Of a DNA stretch of 64,000 nt, positions 9,009-20,200 are shown in pieces (the stretch's first letter is position 1; each line of letters opens with the position of its first letter). The position numbers were made by a program, and so were the translations under genes. Source of the stretch: Burkholderiales bacterium (GTDB lineage: Bacteria > Pseudomonadota > Gammaproteobacteria > Burkholderiales > Burkholderiaceae_C); the NCBI GenBank assembly GCA_016192425.1, contig JACPUE010000009.1:62001-126000 (forward strand), given 5' to 3'. The notes beneath the pieces are model-generated. The model searched no databases and was not told where the DNA came from. It was given only the letters and a program-made list of their open reading frames with translations.

Positions 9009-9980
9009 TCACGCCTCATTCCCCGCCACGATGGACATGACCGCCATGCGCACGGCGATGCCGAAGGTCACCTGCGGCAGGATCACGCTTTGCGGCCCAT
9101 CGACCACGGCGGAGTCGATCTCCACGCCGCGGTTGATGGGGCCGGGGTGCATGACGATGGCGTCCGGCTTGGCCCAGCGCAGGCGCTCGGGGGTCAGGCC
9201 GAAGCTCTTGAAGTACTCCTGGCTCGACGGCAGCAGCGCGCCGCTCATGCGTTCGTTCTGCAGGCGCAGGGCGATAACGACGTCGGCGTCCTTGATGCCC
9301 TCTTCGAGCGTGTGGAACACGCGCACGCCCATGTCTGCCAGGTTGGACGGCACCAGGGTGCGCGGCCCCACCACGCGCACTTCGGCGCAGCCCAGGGTGG
9401 TCAGGCCGTGGATGTCCGAGCGCGCCACGCGCGAGTGCAGCACGTCGCCGACGATGGCCACGGTGAGGTTGGAAAAATCCTTCTTGTAGTGCCGGATGGT
9501 GTACATGTCCAGCAGGCCCTGCGTGGGGTGGGCGTGGCGCCCGTCGCCTGCGTTGATGACGTGCACATGCGGCGCCACGTGCTGGGCGATCAGGTAGGGT
9601 GCGCCCGATTCGCTGTGCCGCACCACGAACAGGTCGGCCGCCATGGCCGAGAGGTTGGCGATGGTGTCCAGCAGCGACTCGCCCTTGCTTGCCGAGCTGC
9701 GCGCGATGTCGAGGTTGAACACGTCGGCCGACAGGCGCTTGGCGGCAATTTCGAAGGTGGTGCGCGTGCGCGTGCTGTTCTCGAAGAACAGGTTGAACAC
9801 GCTCTTGCCGCGCAGCAGCGGCACCTTCTTGACTTCGCGCTCGTGCACGCTGACGAAGTTGGCCGCCGTGTCGAGGATGTGCGTGACGATGTCGCGCGGC
9901 AAGCCCTCGACGGACAGCAGGTGGATCAGTTCGCCGTTGCGGTTGAGTTGGGGGTTGCGGTGGTGTCGCACGGAATTCAC
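9009..9980 (-). CDS. pyrB: Aspartate carbamoyltransferase catalytic subunit
   Basis: A 323-residue enzyme for the first committed step of pyrimidine synthesis, joining carbamoyl phosphate and aspartate. The carbamoyl-phosphate loop is [16 protein letters not shown] (about residue 68), and later motifs are [11 protein letters not shown] and [10 protein letters not shown]. The reading starts at GTG 9980, whose first base overlaps the pyrR stop (GTGA), so translation is coupled to pyrR. No pyrI regulatory subunit is present; the neighbour is the degenerate dihydroorotase that probably assembles with it. Confidence 0.93.
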   Translation of the reverse strand: MNSVRHHRNPQLNRNGELIHLLSVEGLPRDIVTHILDTAANFVSVHEREVKKVPLLRGKSVFNLFFENSTRTRTTFEIAAKRLSADVFNLDIARSSASKGESLLDTIANLSAMAADLFVVRHSESGAPYLIAQHVAPHVHVINAGDGRHAHPTQGLLDMYTIRHYKKDFSNLTVAIVGDVLHSRVARSDIHGLTTLGCAEVRVVGPRTLVPSNLADMGVRVFHTLEEGIKDADVVIALRLQNERMSGALLPSSQEYFKSFGLTPERLRWAKPDAIVMHPGPINRGVEIDSAVVDGPQSVILPQVTFGIAVRMAVMSIVAGNEA

Positions 9981-10498
9981 GCCTCCTGAACCTGGAACAC
10001 AAAACTGCCGCCGTCGGTGCGCGCCAGCGCCAGCGACTGGCTCGCGGGCAGCGTGACGCGTGCGGCGGCAAAGTCGGGCTGCACGGGCAGTTCGCGCCCG
10101 CCGCGGTCCACCAGCACGGCCAGGCGCACGCGTGCGGGACGGCCGTAGTCGTACAGCTCGTTGAGCACGGCGCGCACGGTGCGGCCGGTGTAGAGCACAT
10201 CGTCCAGCACCAGGATGTCGGCGCCGTTCACATCGAAGGGCAGCGCGGTGTGCGCGCTCGACGCCAGGCCGCGCTGGGCAAAGTCGTCGCGGTGCATGGC
10301 CGAAGACAGCACGCCCGGCGCGCCCTCCAGGCCCAGGTCCTGTTGCAGGCGCTGCGCCAGCCAGGCACCGCCGGAGGCGATGCCCGCCAGGCGCGTGTGC
10401 GGCTCGCGCAGGCTGCGTACGCCGCGCAGCAATTCGCGGTACAGGGCCTCGGCGTCGAGCACCAGGCTGCCCTGCGCGCCCGAAGAAGCTGTGGTCAT
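9977..10498 (-). CDS. pyrR: PyrR-type bifunctional regulator / uracil phosphoribosyltransferase
   Basis: A 173-residue type I phosphoribosyltransferase fold with the PRPP loop [16 protein letters not shown] (about residues 95-110) and the substrate end [16 protein letters not shown]. In Gram-positive bacteria PyrR binds pyr mRNA to cause attenuation. Proteobacterial homologues sit beside pyrB, but I see no attenuator hairpin pair before pyrB here because the genes overlap. Its job may therefore be enzymatic, or it may regulate at another site. ATG at 10498 overlaps the ruvX stop by four bases. Confidence 0.88.
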   Translation of the reverse strand: MTTASSGAQGSLVLDAEALYRELLRGVRSLREPHTRLAGIASGGAWLAQRLQQDLGLEGAPGVLSSAMHRDDFAQRGLASSAHTALPFDVNGADILVLDDVLYTGRTVRAVLNELYDYGRPARVRLAVLVDRGGRELPVQPDFAAARVTLPASQSLALARTDGGSFVFQVQEA

Positions 10499-10920
10499 GA
10501 AAGACTCCTCAAAAACTGTTCCAGAATGATGCAGGCCGACGCGGCATCGGCGTCGCGCGCGTTGGCGGCCAGCGCCTCGGTGGTGCTGTAGCGCTCGTCC
10601 ACCTCGTACACCGGCAGGCCAAAGCGCCCGCGCAGCTGGCGCGCAAAGCGCTGCGCGCGGCGGGTGTTGTCATGGCTGGCGCCGTCCGGGTGGTAGGGTA
10701 CGCCCACCACCAGCGCATCGGGTTGCCATTCGGCAATCGCCCGAGCCACCGGGGCAAAGCGCGCATCACCCTCGGCCTGGATGGTGGGCCGGGGCGACGC
10801 CGTGCCCAGCATGCGTGTACCAAAGGCCACGCCGGTGCGGCGCAGCCCAAAATCGAAAGCGAGAAAGGTCTGGAAATGCGCGGGAACGGCAGCGGAGGCG
10901 GACGGGGCCGGTGCGCTCAT
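10495..10920 (-). CDS. ruvX: RuvX/YqgF putative Holliday junction resolvase / pre-16S rRNA nuclease
   Basis: A 141-residue RNase H-fold protein. [16 protein letters not shown] holds the first catalytic Asp, [10 protein letters not shown] the second motif and [10 protein letters not shown] the third acidic pair. In E. coli the family member (YqgF) matures the 16S rRNA 5' end; a role on Holliday junctions was proposed from structure. ATG at 10920 is chosen because it overlaps the yqgE stop (ATGA) and begins a stretch that aligns with the family; the open frame itself runs further upstream inside yqgE. Confidence 0.88.
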   Translation of the reverse strand: MSAPAPSASAAVPAHFQTFLAFDFGLRRTGVAFGTRMLGTASPRPTIQAEGDARFAPVARAIAEWQPDALVVGVPYHPDGASHDNTRRAQRFARQLRGRFGLPVYEVDERYSTTEALAANARDADAASACIILEQFLRSLS

Positions 10921-11498
10921 GCGTGCCCCGCCCCCGGCGAGATCTGCCACGCCTGCAGGCCCAGCAAGCCCAGCGCGCTGTCGTAGCGCTTGTCGATGGG
11001 GGTGTCGAAAATCACCCCCAGGTCGGCGCCCACGGTCAGCCAGGTGTTCTCGGCCAGTTCGGATTCCAGCTGGCCCTCGCCCCAGGCCGAATAGCCCAGC
11101 GTGATCAGCACACGCCGTGGGCCCGCGCCCGTGGCCAGGGCTTCGAGCACGTCCTTGGAGGTGGTCATCTCCAGCCCGCCGCCCGGGATGACCATGGTGG
11201 AGGCGTAGGCGGATTCTTCGCCCTCCTCGCCCTGGGCCTGCATGGGCTCGTGCAGCACAAAGCCGCGCTCGGTCTGCACCGGCCCGCCCAGGAACACCGG
11301 CGCATCGCTCAGGTCGGGCCTGCCCAGGGGCAGATCGACCTTTTCGAACAGGCCCTGGAGCTTGATGTCGGTGGGTTTGTTGATGATGAGCCCGAGCGCG
11401 CCGCGCTCGCTGTGCTCGCACAGGTACACCACGCTGCCCGCAAAAGACACATCCTCCATACCGGGCATGGCGATGAGGAAATGGTGTGTCAGGTTCAT
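10917..11498 (-). CDS. yqgE: YqgE/AlgH family protein
   Basis: A 193-residue protein of the UPF0301/AlgH family, with the opening LTHHFLIAMPGMED and the conserved segments GLIINKPT, VFLGGPVQ and GYSAWGEGQLE. The molecular role of the family is not settled; the gene is widely kept next to ruvX. ATG at 11498 is preferred because the family begins at MNLTHHFL. An alternative ATG at 11519 stands only 6 nt after a -10-like TAAAAT and would add seven residues. It is the first gene of a tightly overlapped run yqgE-ruvX-pyrR-pyrB and is divergent from phrB. Confidence 0.85.
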   Translation of the reverse strand: MNLTHHFLIAMPGMEDVSFAGSVVYLCEHSERGALGLIINKPTDIKLQGLFEKVDLPLGRPDLSDAPVFLGGPVQTERGFVLHEPMQAQGEEGEESAYASTMVIPGGGLEMTTSKDVLEALATGAGPRRVLITLGYSAWGEGQLESELAENTWLTVGADLGVIFDTPIDKRYDSALGLLGLQAWQISPGAGHA

Positions 11499-11539
11499 GG
11501 GCGCAGAATGGGCGGGCATCGCCCAATTTTACGGTCAAC

Positions 11540-13012
11540 ATGTCCGCTCCCTACCGCACGGGGCTGGTCTGGTTCCGCCGCGACCTGCGCGCGCAAGACC
11601 ACGCTGCCCTGCACCATGCCTTGCAGCAGTGCCAGCAGGTGCACTGCGCCTTCGTCTTCGACCGCACCATCCTCGACCTGCTTCCGCGCAGGGACAGGCG
11701 GGTGGAGTTCATCCGCACATCGCTGGTGGAGCTGGACGGCCAACTGCGCGCCCTGGCGGGCCACCCGCAGGCGGGCCTGATCGTGCTGCATGGGCATGCC
11801 GACACCCTCATCCCGGAGCTGGCCCAGGCGCTGGGCGCAGAGGCCGTGTTCACCCACCATGACGACGAGCCCGCCGCACTGGCACGCGATGCGCGGGTGC
11901 GCACGCAACTGGCACTACAGCGGCGCCCACTGCACACCTGCCAGGACCACACGGTATTCGAGCGCAGCGAACTGCTCACCCGCACCGGCAGCCCCTACAC
12001 CGTGTTCACACCCTACAAAAAGGCCTGGCTGGCGCGCATCGACGACGCCAGGCTGGCCCCCTGGCCGGTGCAACCCAGCGCTGCAAGGCTGGCACCACGG
12101 CCTGCCGAGCACTGCGGCCCGGTGCCCACGCTACAGCACTTGGGCTTTGAACCCGCCGACCTGGACCTGCGCGTCCTGCCTGCGGGCAGCCAGGGCGCGC
12201 AGCAACTGCTGCAGGACTTTGCGGACCGCATCGACCGCTACGACCAGGCGCGCGACTTCCCCGCCATCAAAGGCCCCAGCTACCTCAGCACCCACCTGCG
12301 CTTTGGCACGGTGTCGGTGCGCAGCCTGGCGCGCATGGCGCTGGAGCGCGCTCACCAGGGCAGCACCGGCGCCGCGGTGTGGCTCAGCGAGCTGGTCTGG
12401 CGCGACTTTTACTTCCAGATCCTGCACCACCATCCGCATGTGGTGGAGCGCAGTTTCAAGCCCGCCTACGACGCCATCGCCTGGGAGACGGGCGCGCAAG
12501 CCCAGGCGCACTTTGCCGCCTGGTGCGAGGGACGCACCGGCTACCCGCTGGTGGATGCGGCCATGGCACAAATCCTGCGCACAGGCTACATGCACAACCG
12601 CCTGCGCATGGTGGTGGCCAGTTTTCTGACCAAGGACCTGGGGATCGACTGGCGCTGGGGCGAGCGTTTTTTTGCGCTGCACCTCAACGACTACGACCTG
12701 GCAGCGAACAATGGCGGCTGGCAATGGGCCAGCTCCAGTGGCTGCGATGCGCAGCCCTACTTCCGCATCTTCCACCCCGTTACGCAAAGCCGCCGGTTCG
12801 ATCCCCAGGGCCGCTTCATCCGCCGCTACCTGCCTGCGCTGGCCGCATTGCCCGATGCTGCGCTGCATGCGCCCTGGGAGGCCTCGCCCCTGGAGCTGCA
12901 GGCTGCGGGCGTAGTGCTGGGGCGCGACTACCCCCACCCCATCGTGGACCATGCGGCGGCGCGCGAGCGCACCCTGCAGCGCTATGCGGTGGTCAAGGCG
13001 GTGGCAAGCTAG
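11540..13012 (+). CDS. phrB: Deoxyribodipyrimidine photolyase
   Basis: A 490-residue cryptochrome/photolyase. The N-terminal alpha/beta antenna domain starts GLVWFRRDLRAQDHAALHHA. The FAD-binding helical domain carries GYPLVDAAMAQILRTGYMHN and RWGERFFALHLNDYDLAANNGGWQW, which are hallmark photolyase blocks. The enzyme reverses UV cyclobutane dimers using light and reduced FAD. ATG at 11540 begins the similarity; earlier in-frame codons overlap the divergent yqgE region. Its stop overlaps the convergent pilU stop by four bases. Confidence 0.92.
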   Translation: MSAPYRTGLVWFRRDLRAQDHAALHHALQQCQQVHCAFVFDRTILDLLPRRDRRVEFIRTSLVELDGQLRALAGHPQAGLIVLHGHADTLIPELAQALGAEAVFTHHDDEPAALARDARVRTQLALQRRPLHTCQDHTVFERSELLTRTGSPYTVFTPYKKAWLARIDDARLAPWPVQPSAARLAPRPAEHCGPVPTLQHLGFEPADLDLRVLPAGSQGAQQLLQDFADRIDRYDQARDFPAIKGPSYLSTHLRFGTVSVRSLARMALERAHQGSTGAAVWLSELVWRDFYFQILHHHPHVVERSFKPAYDAIAWETGAQAQAHFAAWCEGRTGYPLVDAAMAQILRTGYMHNRLRMVVASFLTKDLGIDWRWGERFFALHLNDYDLAANNGGWQWASSSGCDAQPYFRIFHPVTQSRRFDPQGRFIRRYLPALAALPDAALHAPWEASPLELQAAGVVLGRDYPHPIVDHAAARERTLQRYAVVKAVAS

Positions 13013-14175
13013 GGGGAGGCGCCTGGAGCGGGCTCCGCGCTGTCCTGCACTTCTGGCGCCATCTGCATGCCTTCCACCCCCAGCGAGGCGCCCGAGGCCA
13101 GGCGCATGCGCAAGCCCATGTCGGTACGGTTGTCGGCATGGGCGACGGCTTCGGCCTGGGTGATGGCGCCGCTTTCAAACAGCGCGTAGAGCGCCTGGTC
13201 GAAGGTGCACATGCCCACCTCGCCGCTGCGCTCCATGGCAGTGCGCAAGCCCTCGATCTGGCCCTTCTGGATCAGGTCGGAGACATAGTGCGACAGCAGC
13301 ATGACCTCCACCGCTGGCACCCAGCCGCCCTGCGCACCGGGCACCAGGCGCTGCCCCACGACGGCCTTGAGGTTGAGCGACAGGTCCATGAGCAGTTGCC
13401 GGTGCGCCTCTTCGGGAAAGAAGTTCAGCACCCGCTGCACGGCCTGGCTGGCGTTGTTGGCGTGCAGTGTGGACACGCACAGGTGGCCCGCTTGCGCATA
13501 GTGCAGCGCATGCTGCATGGAGACGCGGTCGCGGATCTCGCCGATCATGATCACGTTGGGCGCCTCGCGCATGGCGTGGCGCAGGGCCTCGTCGTACGAC
13601 AGGGTGTCCAGCCCCACTTCGCGCTGCGTGACCAGTGACTTCTTGTGCGCGTGCAGGTATTCGATGGGATCTTCCACCGTCAGGATATGGCCTGCCGTGC
13701 GCTCGTTGCGGTAGTCCAGCATGGAGGCCAGGGTGGTGGTCTTGCCCGAACCTGCCGCGCCGACCACCAGGATCAGTCCGTTCTTGAGAAACGCCAGATG
13801 CTTGAGCACGGGCGGCAGGTGCAAGGCGTCGATCGACGGAATCTGCGGCGACACGTAGCGCACCACCATGCCGACCTGCCCACGCTGCAGGTGCACGTTC
13901 ACCCGAAAGCGTTCGGCGGGGCTGGTCTGGTAGGCGAGGTCGCATTCCATGCGCGCCTCGAACTCGGCTATCTGCGATGCGCGCATGACCGAATACGCCG
14001 CCTCACGCACCTGCTGGGGCGTGAGCGGTTCGTGCGGGAGGGCGACGAAGGCGCCCTGGCGCTTGAGCGTGGGCGGCGCCCCGACCGTCAGGAACAGGTC
14101 GGAGGCGCCTTCCTGCGCCATTCGGGCCAGGCAGGCCTGCAGCCAGGGGCAGGCGGCGGCGGGCGGTGCATCCAT
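13009..14175 (-). CDS. pilU: Type IV pilus retraction ATPase PilU
   Basis: A 388-residue GspE/PilT-family hexameric ATPase. Walker A is GAAGSGKTTT (about residue 140), the Asp box is ILTVEDPIEY, Walker B is NVIMIGEIRD and the His box is GHLCVSTLHANNASQA. The segment NFFPEEAHRQLLMDLSLNLKAVVGQRL and the long C-terminal tail are more like PilU than PilT. PilU works with PilT in pilus retraction. An upstream TTG (14199) is in frame, but ATG 14175 is preferred. It follows the chemosensory kinase gene on the same strand with a short gap, so it may be the last gene of that operon. Confidence 0.87.
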   Translation of the reverse strand: MDAPPAAACPWLQACLARMAQEGASDLFLTVGAPPTLKRQGAFVALPHEPLTPQQVREAAYSVMRASQIAEFEARMECDLAYQTSPAERFRVNVHLQRGQVGMVVRYVSPQIPSIDALHLPPVLKHLAFLKNGLILVVGAAGSGKTTTLASMLDYRNERTAGHILTVEDPIEYLHAHKKSLVTQREVGLDTLSYDEALRHAMREAPNVIMIGEIRDRVSMQHALHYAQAGHLCVSTLHANNASQAVQRVLNFFPEEAHRQLLMDLSLNLKAVVGQRLVPGAQGGWVPAVEVMLLSHYVSDLIQKGQIEGLRTAMERSGEVGMCTFDQALYALFESGAITQAEAVAHADNRTDMGLRMRLASGASLGVEGMQMAPEVQDSAEPAPGASP

Positions 14176-14202
14176 GGGTTCGCCTGCTCCCGCCAGCAAC
14201 CT

Positions 14203-17200
14203 TCAGGCAGGAGCGGCCGCCTGCGCCTGCTGGGCGTAGTGCTGGATCAGGCTCAGCAGCTCGTCGTCCGAATAGGGCTTGCCGAGGTAGTGGTTCACGC
14301 CCAGTTCCATGGCATGCTCGCGGTGCTTCTGGGCGATGCGCGAAGTGATCATGATGATCGGCAGATCGTGCAGGCTGGCATCTGCGCGGATGTTGCGCGC
14401 CAGGTCGAAGCCGTCCATGCGCGGCATTTCGATGTCCGACAGCACCACCGTGGGCCGCTCTTCCTGGAGCTTTTCCAGGGCCTGCAAACCATCGGCTGCC
14501 AGGGCCACGCGATAGCCCTCGCGCTGCAACAGGCGCTGCGTGACACGGCGCACGGTAATGGAGTCGTCCACCACCAGCACCAGCGGCACCTGCCCTGCGG
14601 CCGGTGCGGCCAGCGCGGGGGTGGCAGTACCCGTATCGGACACGACCGTGACCGACACCGCACCCAGCGGCAGGCTGCTGGCCGTTGCGCGGATCTGCTC
14701 GCCGTACACCGTGGCCAGTGCCACCGGGTTGTAAATCAGCACCACCGCGCCCGAGGCCAGCACCGACATGCCCGCAAGGCCCGGCAGGCGCGAGAGCTGC
14801 GGCCCCAGGTTCTTGACCACCACTTCGCGGTTGCCCAGCACTTCGTCCACATGCATGGCGATGCGCTGTGCCGCGCTGCGCAGAATGACCACGGGGCGGG
14901 TCTTGCCCACGGCTGGTTCGTTGCTGTGCTGGGATGCCTGCAGCAGCGCCCCGCACCAGAAGAAGGGCAGGCTTTCGCCAGCCATTTCAAATGCGCCGCT
15001 GCGGTACGCCGCTTCAAGCTCGACCGAGGGCACGCGGCGCACGATTTCCACCAGGTTGGCAGGAACGCCGATGGCCAGATCGCCTGCGCGCAGCATCACC
15101 ACCTGCGTCACCGCTGTGGTCAGCGGCAGCACCATGCGGAAGGAGGCGCCCTTGTCCTGTTCGGTCTGGGTTTCGATGCGTCCCCCCAGAGCGTTCACCT
15201 CGGCACGCACCACGTCCATGCCGATACCGCGCCCTGCCAGGCTGGACACTTCGGAGGCTGTGGAAAAACCCGGCGTGAAGATCAGGTTGGCTGCTTCGGC
15301 ATCGCTGACGGAGGCGTCGGCAGCAAGCATGCCCTGGGCCACCGCCTTGGCACGGATGGCAGGAAGGTTGAGGCCCGCGCCATCATCCCGGAAGGCGACC
15401 GACACGTCGTTGCCTTCGTGGTGCAGGTCAATGGTGATGGTGCCCGATGCCGGTTTGCCCTTGACGGCGCGCTGGTCAGGAGACTCGATCCCGTGCGCCA
15501 CGCAGTTGCGCAACAGGTGCTCGAACGCAGGGGTCATGCGGTCCAGCACGCCACGGTCCATCTCGATGGAGCCGCCGGTGATGTCCAGCTTGATCTGTTT
15601 GCCCGTCTCCTTGGCGGCCTGGCGCACCACGGCGTACAGGCGCTCGGAGATGCCCTCGAACTCCACCATGCGGGTGCGCAGCAGGTCGCGCTGCAGCTCA
15701 CGCGCCTGTCGGCCCTGAGCAATGAGGTCGTCTTCAGTGCCTTCCATGGCGCGCAGCAGGTTGCGCTGGATGGTGGCCACGTCGTTGACGGACTCGGCCA
15801 TCATGCGGGTGAGTTCCTGCACACGCGTGAAGCGGTCGAACTCCAGCGGATCGAAGCCCGCCGCCGTGTCCTTGGACTGCGCCAGGCGGGACTGCATCTG
15901 TGATTCGGACTGGAGTTCGATGTCGCGCAATTGCTGGCGCAGACGCTCCAGGTTGCCGGTCAGGTCTGCCATGGAGCCGCGCAGTTGGGCCAGGCGCGCT
16001 TCCATGCGCGAGCGGGTGATCATCACCTCGCCCGCCTGGTTGACCAGCCGATCCAGCAGCTGGGCACGCACCCGCACCGAATGCGCGGCTGCCGGACGTG
16101 CGGGTGCAATGTCCAAGCCCTGCGGCCGGGCCAGCAGCGGACGGACCGGAGCAGGCGCAGCAGGGGCTGTTGCGGCAGGGGCCGCTTCGCTCACAGGCGC
16201 TGCCGCTTCAGGCGTTGCGGGCGCTTCGTCGGCACGGGCGGGGGTGACCACCACAGCCTCTGCCGGCGCCTGGGCACTGATGGCCCGCAGCGCGCCAAAG
16301 TTGGCCTGCAAGCCGTCGAAGCTGCCCAGCAAGGGCTCCACGTCGGCAGACTGCACGGTTTCCACATCGATCTGCTCGATGGCGGATTCGAGCCGGTGGG
16401 CCATTTCGCCCAGGCGCATGGCGCCGGCCAGGCGGGCACTGCCCTTGAGTGTGTGCAAGGCACGCAGCACCTCGGTGCGCGCACCCATGTTGTCTGGGCG
16501 GGCCGCCCACTGGCGCAGTGCTCCACCCAGGGCGGGCAACAGTTCTGCCGCTTCTTCTTCGAAAATGGGGAACAGATCGGGGTCGATCACGTCCACCGCA
16601 TCGATATCGTCGTCGATGTCCAGCGTCACACCGGAAAGCTCCGGCGCAGGGGCAACGGCCTGCGCTGGCGCCACCACCGACAAAGGCGGCGCCACGGGCG
16701 CATGGACCACCTGCGGCGGCATTACGGGCGCGCTTTCCTCCTGCACGGGGGGCGTGGTTTCGGCCGCAGGCCCCTCGGCCTTGGCAGCCTCTTGCGCCAG
16801 CATGGCCTGGGCGTTTTCGATGCGCCAGGCTTCCATGGCCTGCTCGGCATCTTCTACCGGCGGCGACTGGGTGCTGACAACCTCGGTTTCAAGAATCCGG
16901 CGCAGGGCTTCAAGCACATCGGGCTGCGCCTCCTTGAGGAAGCCTGCCGCAAATTGATGCAACAGACGGCGGATGTCTTCTGCGGCATCCAGGAAGGTTT
17001 GTGCGTCTTCTGCCGTACCGCGCGCCTGCAGCTGCACATGCTCCAGCGCATGTTCGAGCAGACGGGCTGCATCCGACAAGGCGTTGAAACCCACCGTGGC
17101 CGAACTGCCTGCCAGCGAATGGGCCAGGGCCACTGCCGTATCGGGCAGCGGCTCCTGCAACTCCATCGACCATTCCTGCAGGCTGGTGACCAGGCGGCGT

Positions 17201-20200
17201 GACCACTCGTCTGCTTCATTGAGGTAGACGTTGTAGAGCGGGATGCTGATGTGCAGATCGCCGATGACCTTGACCGTCTCGTCCATGGGCACGGGAGCCG
17301 AAGGTATCTCGGCCTGCGTCGGCACTTCCTCCGGAACCTCTTCTGGCGCCAGTTCTGGAACCGGGGTTGGCGCCAGGGCCACTTCGGGCTCCGGCTCTGC
17401 CTCCAGCACCGGGGGCAAGGTCTCGGGCCCTTCCTGGTCCAGGGGTTCCAACTCTGGCAGCGCATCCAGCGATGGCAGCTCTTGCGCAGCCGTCTCGCCA
17501 GAAAGCTCGACCGGCTGTGGAATCAGCTCCGGCACATCGAGCAAGAGATCGACGGTCTGGGCGGATACCGCCGCTTCGGGCGCCACTTCGCCCTGTGTCC
17601 CCAGGGCGGCAGAGAATTCCGAGAAATCGATGTCTTCCGCCAGTGCAAGCGGTACAGGTTCTTCGGCAGGAACTGCGGCTCCAAGCTCGGGGAACTCCAG
17701 CGGTGCGGTGTCCGAGAAATCGGGCATCGGCACGGATTCTTCCTCGGGTGTGCGCTCGGTCGCCTGGACATCCGGGGCGGCTTGCGTCGCCTCCATGGCC
17801 TCTGCCACGGGAATAGACGGCAATGGGCCAGGAAGCACCAGTTCGACCAGCTCGCCCCGCAGGCGCAAGGCATCGGCAGCCGCCGAGAACGCCGACGCCT
17901 GCCAGGCATCCGCCTGTCCCTGCTCGATGTCATCTGCCCACCGGACAAAGGCATGCAGTGCCTTGTCTGACAGATCCATCAGCGGTGGCTGCATGGGTTT
18001 TTGCTCTGCCAGCCAGGCATTGAGCAGTTGCTCCATGGACCACGCTGCTTCGCCGAATTCGTTCAGGCCCACCATGCGCGAACTGCCCTTGAGCGTGTGG
18101 AACGCACGGCGCAAGGTGGTTTGTTCGCTCAGGTCTCCGGGCTCGGAACGCAAGGTCTGGATGGCGGCCAGACCGTTCGCCACCACTTCCCGCGCCTCCT
18201 CCAGGAAGATGCCCAGCAGTTCTTCGTCCTCTTCATCAGCACCGGCCGCAGGAGCCGCAGCAGGAGCGGCCACCGGCACCGATACGGGTATGGTGGCCAG
18301 GGCATCGAAGGCGGGCGCTGCGGGCGGCGCCGTCATGTCGGCGGCTGCCTCCACGAGGGGCGCGTGTTCAGGAATTGCAAGCTCCTGGACCGGCGCAGGC
18401 GGCAGCAGTTCATCCATGAGTGCCGCGGGAGGCGATGCCGCCAGATCGGCCACGACCTCCGGACTTGTCGGCTGCGCAGGCGGCACGTACAAACTGGAGC
18501 GTGGCACCACATCGGGCAGCGGCACGGGCGCGCGCTCCTCGAGCTTGTGCGCCAATGCATCAGGGCTTTCGTCCTGGTCGGTGGCGCGCGGACGCGAACG
18601 GCCCATCAGCAGGCGAAGCTCTCCCAGCTCCTCGTCATAGACAAAGAGCTTGCGCGCCATCGCACGCTGGTAGCTCAGCATGTCGATGAGGAAACCCAGG
18701 GCGCCCAGGCTGTTGCCCAGCTTCTCGAAGGTCTGCTTGCGCTCGGCTTCATCTGCGGGCTCATTGACCATCAGGCGTTCGACGGTATCGCGCATGCGCA
18801 GCACCGCGACAGATGCCTGATCCAGGCCCAGCACCGAGAGCACGCCGCGCATCTGGGCAAGCCGCCCTGGCACACTGGCCAAGGGAGACACATCGGCCGG
18901 GTTACGGAAGAACTGATCCATCGACCGCTCTGCCTCACCCAAGGTGGCGCGCAACTCATCCACCACGCTGCCCATGGTCTGGTTGTCGCTGACCCTGCGG
19001 TACAGATCCTCCATCCAGGGTTCGAGCGGTTCAGGTTCGGCCCCGCCGCAGACGGCATCGAGGCGCTGTGCCAGATGGGTTGAGCGTTCGAGCAATTGCT
19101 CTTCAGGAGTATCGGTTTCCTCCAGGGCTGCCTGGAGGTAGAGCACCGAAGTGGCCACTTCCATGGCCAGTGCCGGCGCAGGCGGCTCACCGCTGCGCGT
19201 CGTCTGCTCTACAGCGCGGGTCAGGGCCTGCGCCAGGGGTTCGCTGCTGCGATGGAGTTTGCGCAGGGAATCGCACACCAGCGAAAACTGGTCTGCGGAC
19301 GGCTTGAGCTTGTTGCGATCTCCGCCAGCGAATGCGGACCAGGTTTCTGCAGCGGCCGAAATACGCTTGCGGGCCTGCGCCAGCACGGCAGGATCAAACC
19401 GGCCAAACCGCCGGGCTTCGTAATCAACCGGAATGGAGCGGTCAAGACCAAAGGCCTTGCGCACCGCAGCCAGACACGGAAGATCCATTCCCTCCGGTGG
19501 CTTGGCCTGTGCGCAGAAGAACAGCAAGTCCTGCACCAGGCGGTCTGCCACACCTGCATCGCCCCGCGCCAAAGTGGCGTACTGGATCAGGATGCGCGAA
19601 GCCACCCGCTTGGCATACACATCGGCAGCAACCAGCCCACGGCTGAAGCCTTCAAAAAAGCCCGCGCAGATTTTCCAGAAGGCGCGCACCTGCCGATCGG
19701 CCTGGCCCGCAGCCAAACCCAGCGACAGCTCGCGCAAGTCCCGTGCGGCACCGACATTCCCGTCCTTGACGATGCGCAGCACCGCATGGTCGAGACGTGC
19801 ACGCGCCGCAGGCCCATAGGCGATGGACGTTGCAGGCAAGGGCGTGTCCGGCTCCCGGAACCGGCGCTCCACGGGCCAGAGATCCGCCGGGTGGACACGC
19901 TCCACGCCTGTCAGAACCTGGACATCGCGGTACTGGGGAAACAAGGCCACAGGCGAGACCGGCTTGCTTGCCAGCACACTCTCCAAAAACTCGCTCAGCG
20001 CGAAACTGGCGCGCTCGATGGCGCCTGCAGCATCGTCCGTGCAGAGCTCCGGGCGCTGCACAAAGCGCTGCACTGCAGATTCCATGGCCCGCAGCACAAG
20101 CGCCGGAGAGGCCATGCCCACCATCTCGAGAGCGCCCCCCGACTGGTGAAGCAACTGGCGCGCCATGCGCAAACTGGAAACATCCAGGCTCGCCAGATCG

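Noticed and set aside
9940-10000. PyrR-type attenuator before pyrB
   Set aside because: pyrR and pyrB overlap by four bases, leaving no leader for competing hairpins.
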